This document shows positions 62,002 to 64,000 of a DNA stretch of 64,000 nucleotides, piece by piece. Each line of letters starts with the position of its first letter. The first letter of the stretch is position 1. Where the stretch lies: positions 3,472,001 to 3,536,000 of the forward strand of contig NZ_CP009553.3 of assembly GCF_000767615.3 (NCBI RefSeq). Direction: 5' to 3'. The notes below the pieces were generated by a model that did no database searches, was not told where the DNA came from, and saw only the letters and a list, made by a program, of their open reading frames with translations. A program made the translations under genes and the position numbers. The DNA comes from Pandoraea pnomenusa. Lineage in GTDB: Bacteria; Pseudomonadota; Gammaproteobacteria; Burkholderiales; Burkholderiaceae.

Positions 62002-62640
62002 TCAGTCCGGGTTGGCCACCGGAACATCCGGGGCGCCGGGCACGGCAGTCTTCAGGAAGTGCTCGCGGTAATAGACCAGTTCGTCGATGGATTCGTGGAT
62101 GTCGGCCAGCGCCGTGTGGGCGGCCCGCTTGGTGAAGCCCTTGTAGACCGTCGGTTCCCAGCGGCGGCACAGCTCCTTGAGCGTGCTGACGTCCAGGTTC
62201 CGGTAATGGAAGAAGGCCTCGAGCCTGGGCATGTAACGCGCCATGAAGCGACGATCCTGGCAGATGGAGTTGCCGCACATCGGCGACTTGTTCGGCGGCA
62301 CGTACCGGGACAGGAACTCGATCAGTTGGACTTCGGCCGACGCTTCGTCGATGGTCGATGCCTTCACGCGATCGATCAGGCCCGAGCGGCCGTGGGTCGA
62401 CTTGTTCCAGTCGTCCATGCCATCGAGCACGGCGTCCGACTGATGAATGGCGAATACCGGCCCTTCGATGCGCCGCGTGAGCGCCGAATCGGTCACGACC
62501 ACCGCAACTTCGATGATCCGGTCGCTGTCGGGCTGCAAACCGGTCATTTCCATATCGAGCCAGACCAAATTGAACTCGGCGCGCGCGAGCGTCGTTTCGG
62601 CATCGGCGGGCGTGGGATTCTTGGATGGGATAACGGACAT
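62002..62640 (-). CDS. orn: Oligoribonuclease
   Basis: A 212-residue DEDD-type 3'-5' exonuclease that degrades di- to pentaribonucleotides, including pGpG from cyclic di-GMP. D29 and E31 stand in LDMEMTGL, and the C-terminal H-D pair in [11 protein letters not shown] completes the site. Essential in many bacteria. It is divergent from the Ste24-type protease. Start MSVIPSKNP at 62640 has no strong ribosome site but fits length. Confidence 0.96.
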   Translation of the reverse strand: MSVIPSKNPTPADAETTLARAEFNLVWLDMEMTGLQPDSDRIIEVAVVVTDSALTRRIEGPVFAIHQSDAVLDGMDDWNKSTHGRSGLIDRVKASTIDEASAEVQLIEFLSRYVPPNKSPMCGNSICQDRRFMARYMPRLEAFFHYRNLDVSTLKELCRRWEPTVYKGFTKRAAHTALADIHESIDELVYYREHFLKTAVPGAPDVPVANPD

Positions 62641-62742
62641 GATCGGAAGACTCTGGAAAACAGATCGATGGACGACCGGCACGGCGCCTCGCCGGTCGAA
62701 AGAACTTATAATTCTCGCATACTTCAGATTCCCCAAAAGCGC

Positions 62743-63990
62743 ATGTTCACTTATCTCTTCGTGATCTTCCTGCTGGCGATGGTCATGACCAAGCTCTGGC
62801 TCGCGGCCCGTCAGGTCCGCCACGTGGTCGCCCATCGGGCGGCGGTACCCGAGCGGTTCGCCGACACGATCACGCTGACCGACCACCAGCGCGCGGCCGA
62901 CTATACCGTGGCGCGCACGCGCCTGGGCATGGCGGAGATCTTCGCGCAGGCGGTACTGCTCGTGGCGTTCACGCTGCTGGGCGGGCTGAACCTGCTGCAT
63001 GCCGGCATCTCCGCGTGGCTCGGCGAAGGCTATGTCGGCCAGATCGCGCTGATCGCCGCCGTCCTGTTGATCTCCGGCATCGTGGACCTGCCGTTCACGT
63101 ATGTGCGACAGTTCGTCATCGAGCAGCGCTTCGGCTTCAACCGCATGTCGCTGGGTCTGTTCATTGCCGACATGCTCAAGGGCACGGCCGTCGGCGTGGT
63201 GCTCGGCCTGCCGCTGTTGTTCGTGGTGCTCTGGCTCATGGACCGCGCCGGCCCCATGTGGTGGCTGTACACGTGGGTCGTCTGGGTCGCCTTCAACCTC
63301 TTCGTCCAGTTCATCTTCCCGCACGTGATTGCGCCGATGTTCAACAAGTTCGAGCCGCTCACGGACGCCTCGCTGGCACAGCGCATCGAGGGCCTGATGA
63401 AGCGTTGCGGCTTTGCGGCGCGCGGTCTGTTCGTGATGGACGGATCGAAACGTTCGGCGCACGGCAACGCCTACTTCAGCGGATTCGGCCGAACCAAGCG
63501 CATCGTCTTCTTCGACACGTTGATCGAACGTCTGTCGCCGGCGGAGATCGAGGCGGTACTCGCTCACGAGCTCGGGCACTTCAAGCGTCGCCACATCACC
63601 AAGCGCCTGATCGTCGCCTTCGCCCTTTCGCTGGTGTTCCTGGCACTGCTGGGCTGGCTGACCGGTCGCACCTGGTTCTATACGGACCTCGGCGTAATGC
63701 CCTCGATGACCGGCAGCAACAACGCCCTGGCCCTGATCCTGTTCTTCCTCGTGCTGCCGGTGTTCGGCTTCTTCGCCAGTCCGCTGAACAGCCTGACTTC
63801 GCGCAAGCACGAGTTCGAGGCGGACGCCTTCGCCGCGAGCCAGACACAGGCCGGTGATCTGGTCAACGCGCTCGTGAAGCTGTATCAGGACAATGCGTCG
63901 ACGCTCACGCCCGACCCGGTCTACACCGCGTTCTACTATTCGCACCCCCCGGCGTCGCAACGCATCGACCGACTGCTGGGGCACGCATGA
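62743..63990 (+). CDS. M48 family metallopeptidase, Ste24-like
   Basis: A 415-residue membrane protease with about seven helices. The zinc site is HELGH at 275-279, with the third ligand in [10 protein letters not shown] further on. It resembles CAAX prenyl protease 1/HtpX-type enzymes, which degrade damaged membrane proteins. The start [10 protein letters not shown] at 62743 follows the orn divergent promoter. A new gene begins inside its stop codon. Confidence 0.92.
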   Translation: MFTYLFVIFLLAMVMTKLWLAARQVRHVVAHRAAVPERFADTITLTDHQRAADYTVARTRLGMAEIFAQAVLLVAFTLLGGLNLLHAGISAWLGEGYVGQIALIAAVLLISGIVDLPFTYVRQFVIEQRFGFNRMSLGLFIADMLKGTAVGVVLGLPLLFVVLWLMDRAGPMWWLYTWVVWVAFNLFVQFIFPHVIAPMFNKFEPLTDASLAQRIEGLMKRCGFAARGLFVMDGSKRSAHGNAYFSGFGRTKRIVFFDTLIERLSPAEIEAVLAHELGHFKRRHITKRLIVAFALSLVFLALLGWLTGRTWFYTDLGVMPSMTGSNNALALILFFLVLPVFGFFASPLNSLTSRKHEFEADAFAASQTQAGDLVNALVKLYQDNASTLTPDPVYTAFYYSHPPASQRIDRLLGHA

Positions 63991-64000
63991 AGCGCGGGTT
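63987..64000 (+). CDS. Start of the next gene, truncated by the window edge
   Basis: An ATG overlapping the protease stop as ATGA reads MKRG before the sequence ends. In related genomes rsgA often follows here; that is memory, not seen. Only four complete codons are visible. Confidence 0.4.

Noticed and set aside
62002..63984. 660-residue leftward frame joined to orn
   Set aside because: It is the shadow of the Ste24-type protease; the oligoribonuclease homology starts at the chosen ATG.
1..64000. Prophage, transposon or genomic island
   Set aside because: No integrase, transposase, tRNA border or composition change was seen; genes are mostly core housekeeping.

Overview
This is an ordinary, gene-dense, high-GC bacterial chromosome segment of about 58 protein genes. 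Best fit is a betaproteobacterium of the family Burkholderiaceae, Pandoraea- or Burkholderia-like. That rests on the soluble RnfB next to nth, the DUF1841/cytochrome c pair, DUF2322, DUF2917 beside a MocR regulator, and the general style of the proteins; the genus is inferred. I see no rRNA, tRNA, insertion sequence, prophage, plasmid origin or CRISPR array, and no obvious island of foreign base composition.

Layout. 1-5.7 kb: TetR regulator, rnfB-nth, a RutE-type nitroreductase, an EamA exporter, DUF1841 and two small periplasmic cytochromes c. 5.9-9.9 kb: MoxR ATPase with its VWA partner, a BenE transporter and DUF2322. 10-14.4 kb: spermidine-synthase-like protein, a uracil-DNA-glycosylase-superfamily enzyme overlapping ubiC, and htpG behind a recognisable sigma-32 promoter. 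14.4-20.3 kb: MocR regulator divergent from DUF2917, then a VOC protein, EamA exporter, class I aminotransferase and RidA. 20.3-29.2 kb: MFS exporter divergent from a LysR regulator, then a leftward run with parC, a lytic transglycosylase, DUF4399 and parE. 29.4-41.4 kb: Uup-type ABC-F ATPase, GNAT, small unknown proteins, glnS, urea transporter, photolyase, MgtC-like protein and dinB with an SOS box. 41.4-47.4 kb: lipoprotein, two family III CoA-transferases, an orphan ABC substrate-binding protein and a LysR regulator. 47.9-54 kb: a split, divergent iron-type ABC permease and ATPase, thyA-folA, and a MASE4-GGDEF diguanylate cyclase. 54.4-59 kb: a complete branched-chain amino acid ABC operon, livK-livH-livM-livG-livF, on the minus strand. 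59.2-64 kb: pmbA, darP-mogA, orn and a Ste24-type protease; the next gene begins at the right edge.

Themes. Genome maintenance is over-represented: nth, the glycosylase, parC/parE, photolyase, dinB, Uup and thyA-folA. Several control sites can be read directly: sigma-32 promoter of htpG, LexA box of dinB, an inverted DnaA-box pair before parE, a MocR-type repeat array, and a Fur-box-like element over a -10 of the iron transporter. A second recurring feature is short tandem repeats of 9, 10 or 11 bp at gene borders or in disordered protein tails. I found no convincing novel multi-gene system; the most unusual items are the non-coding repeats and palindromes, the membrane-anchorless orphan RnfB, and the CoA-transferase/binding-protein cluster of unknown substrate.
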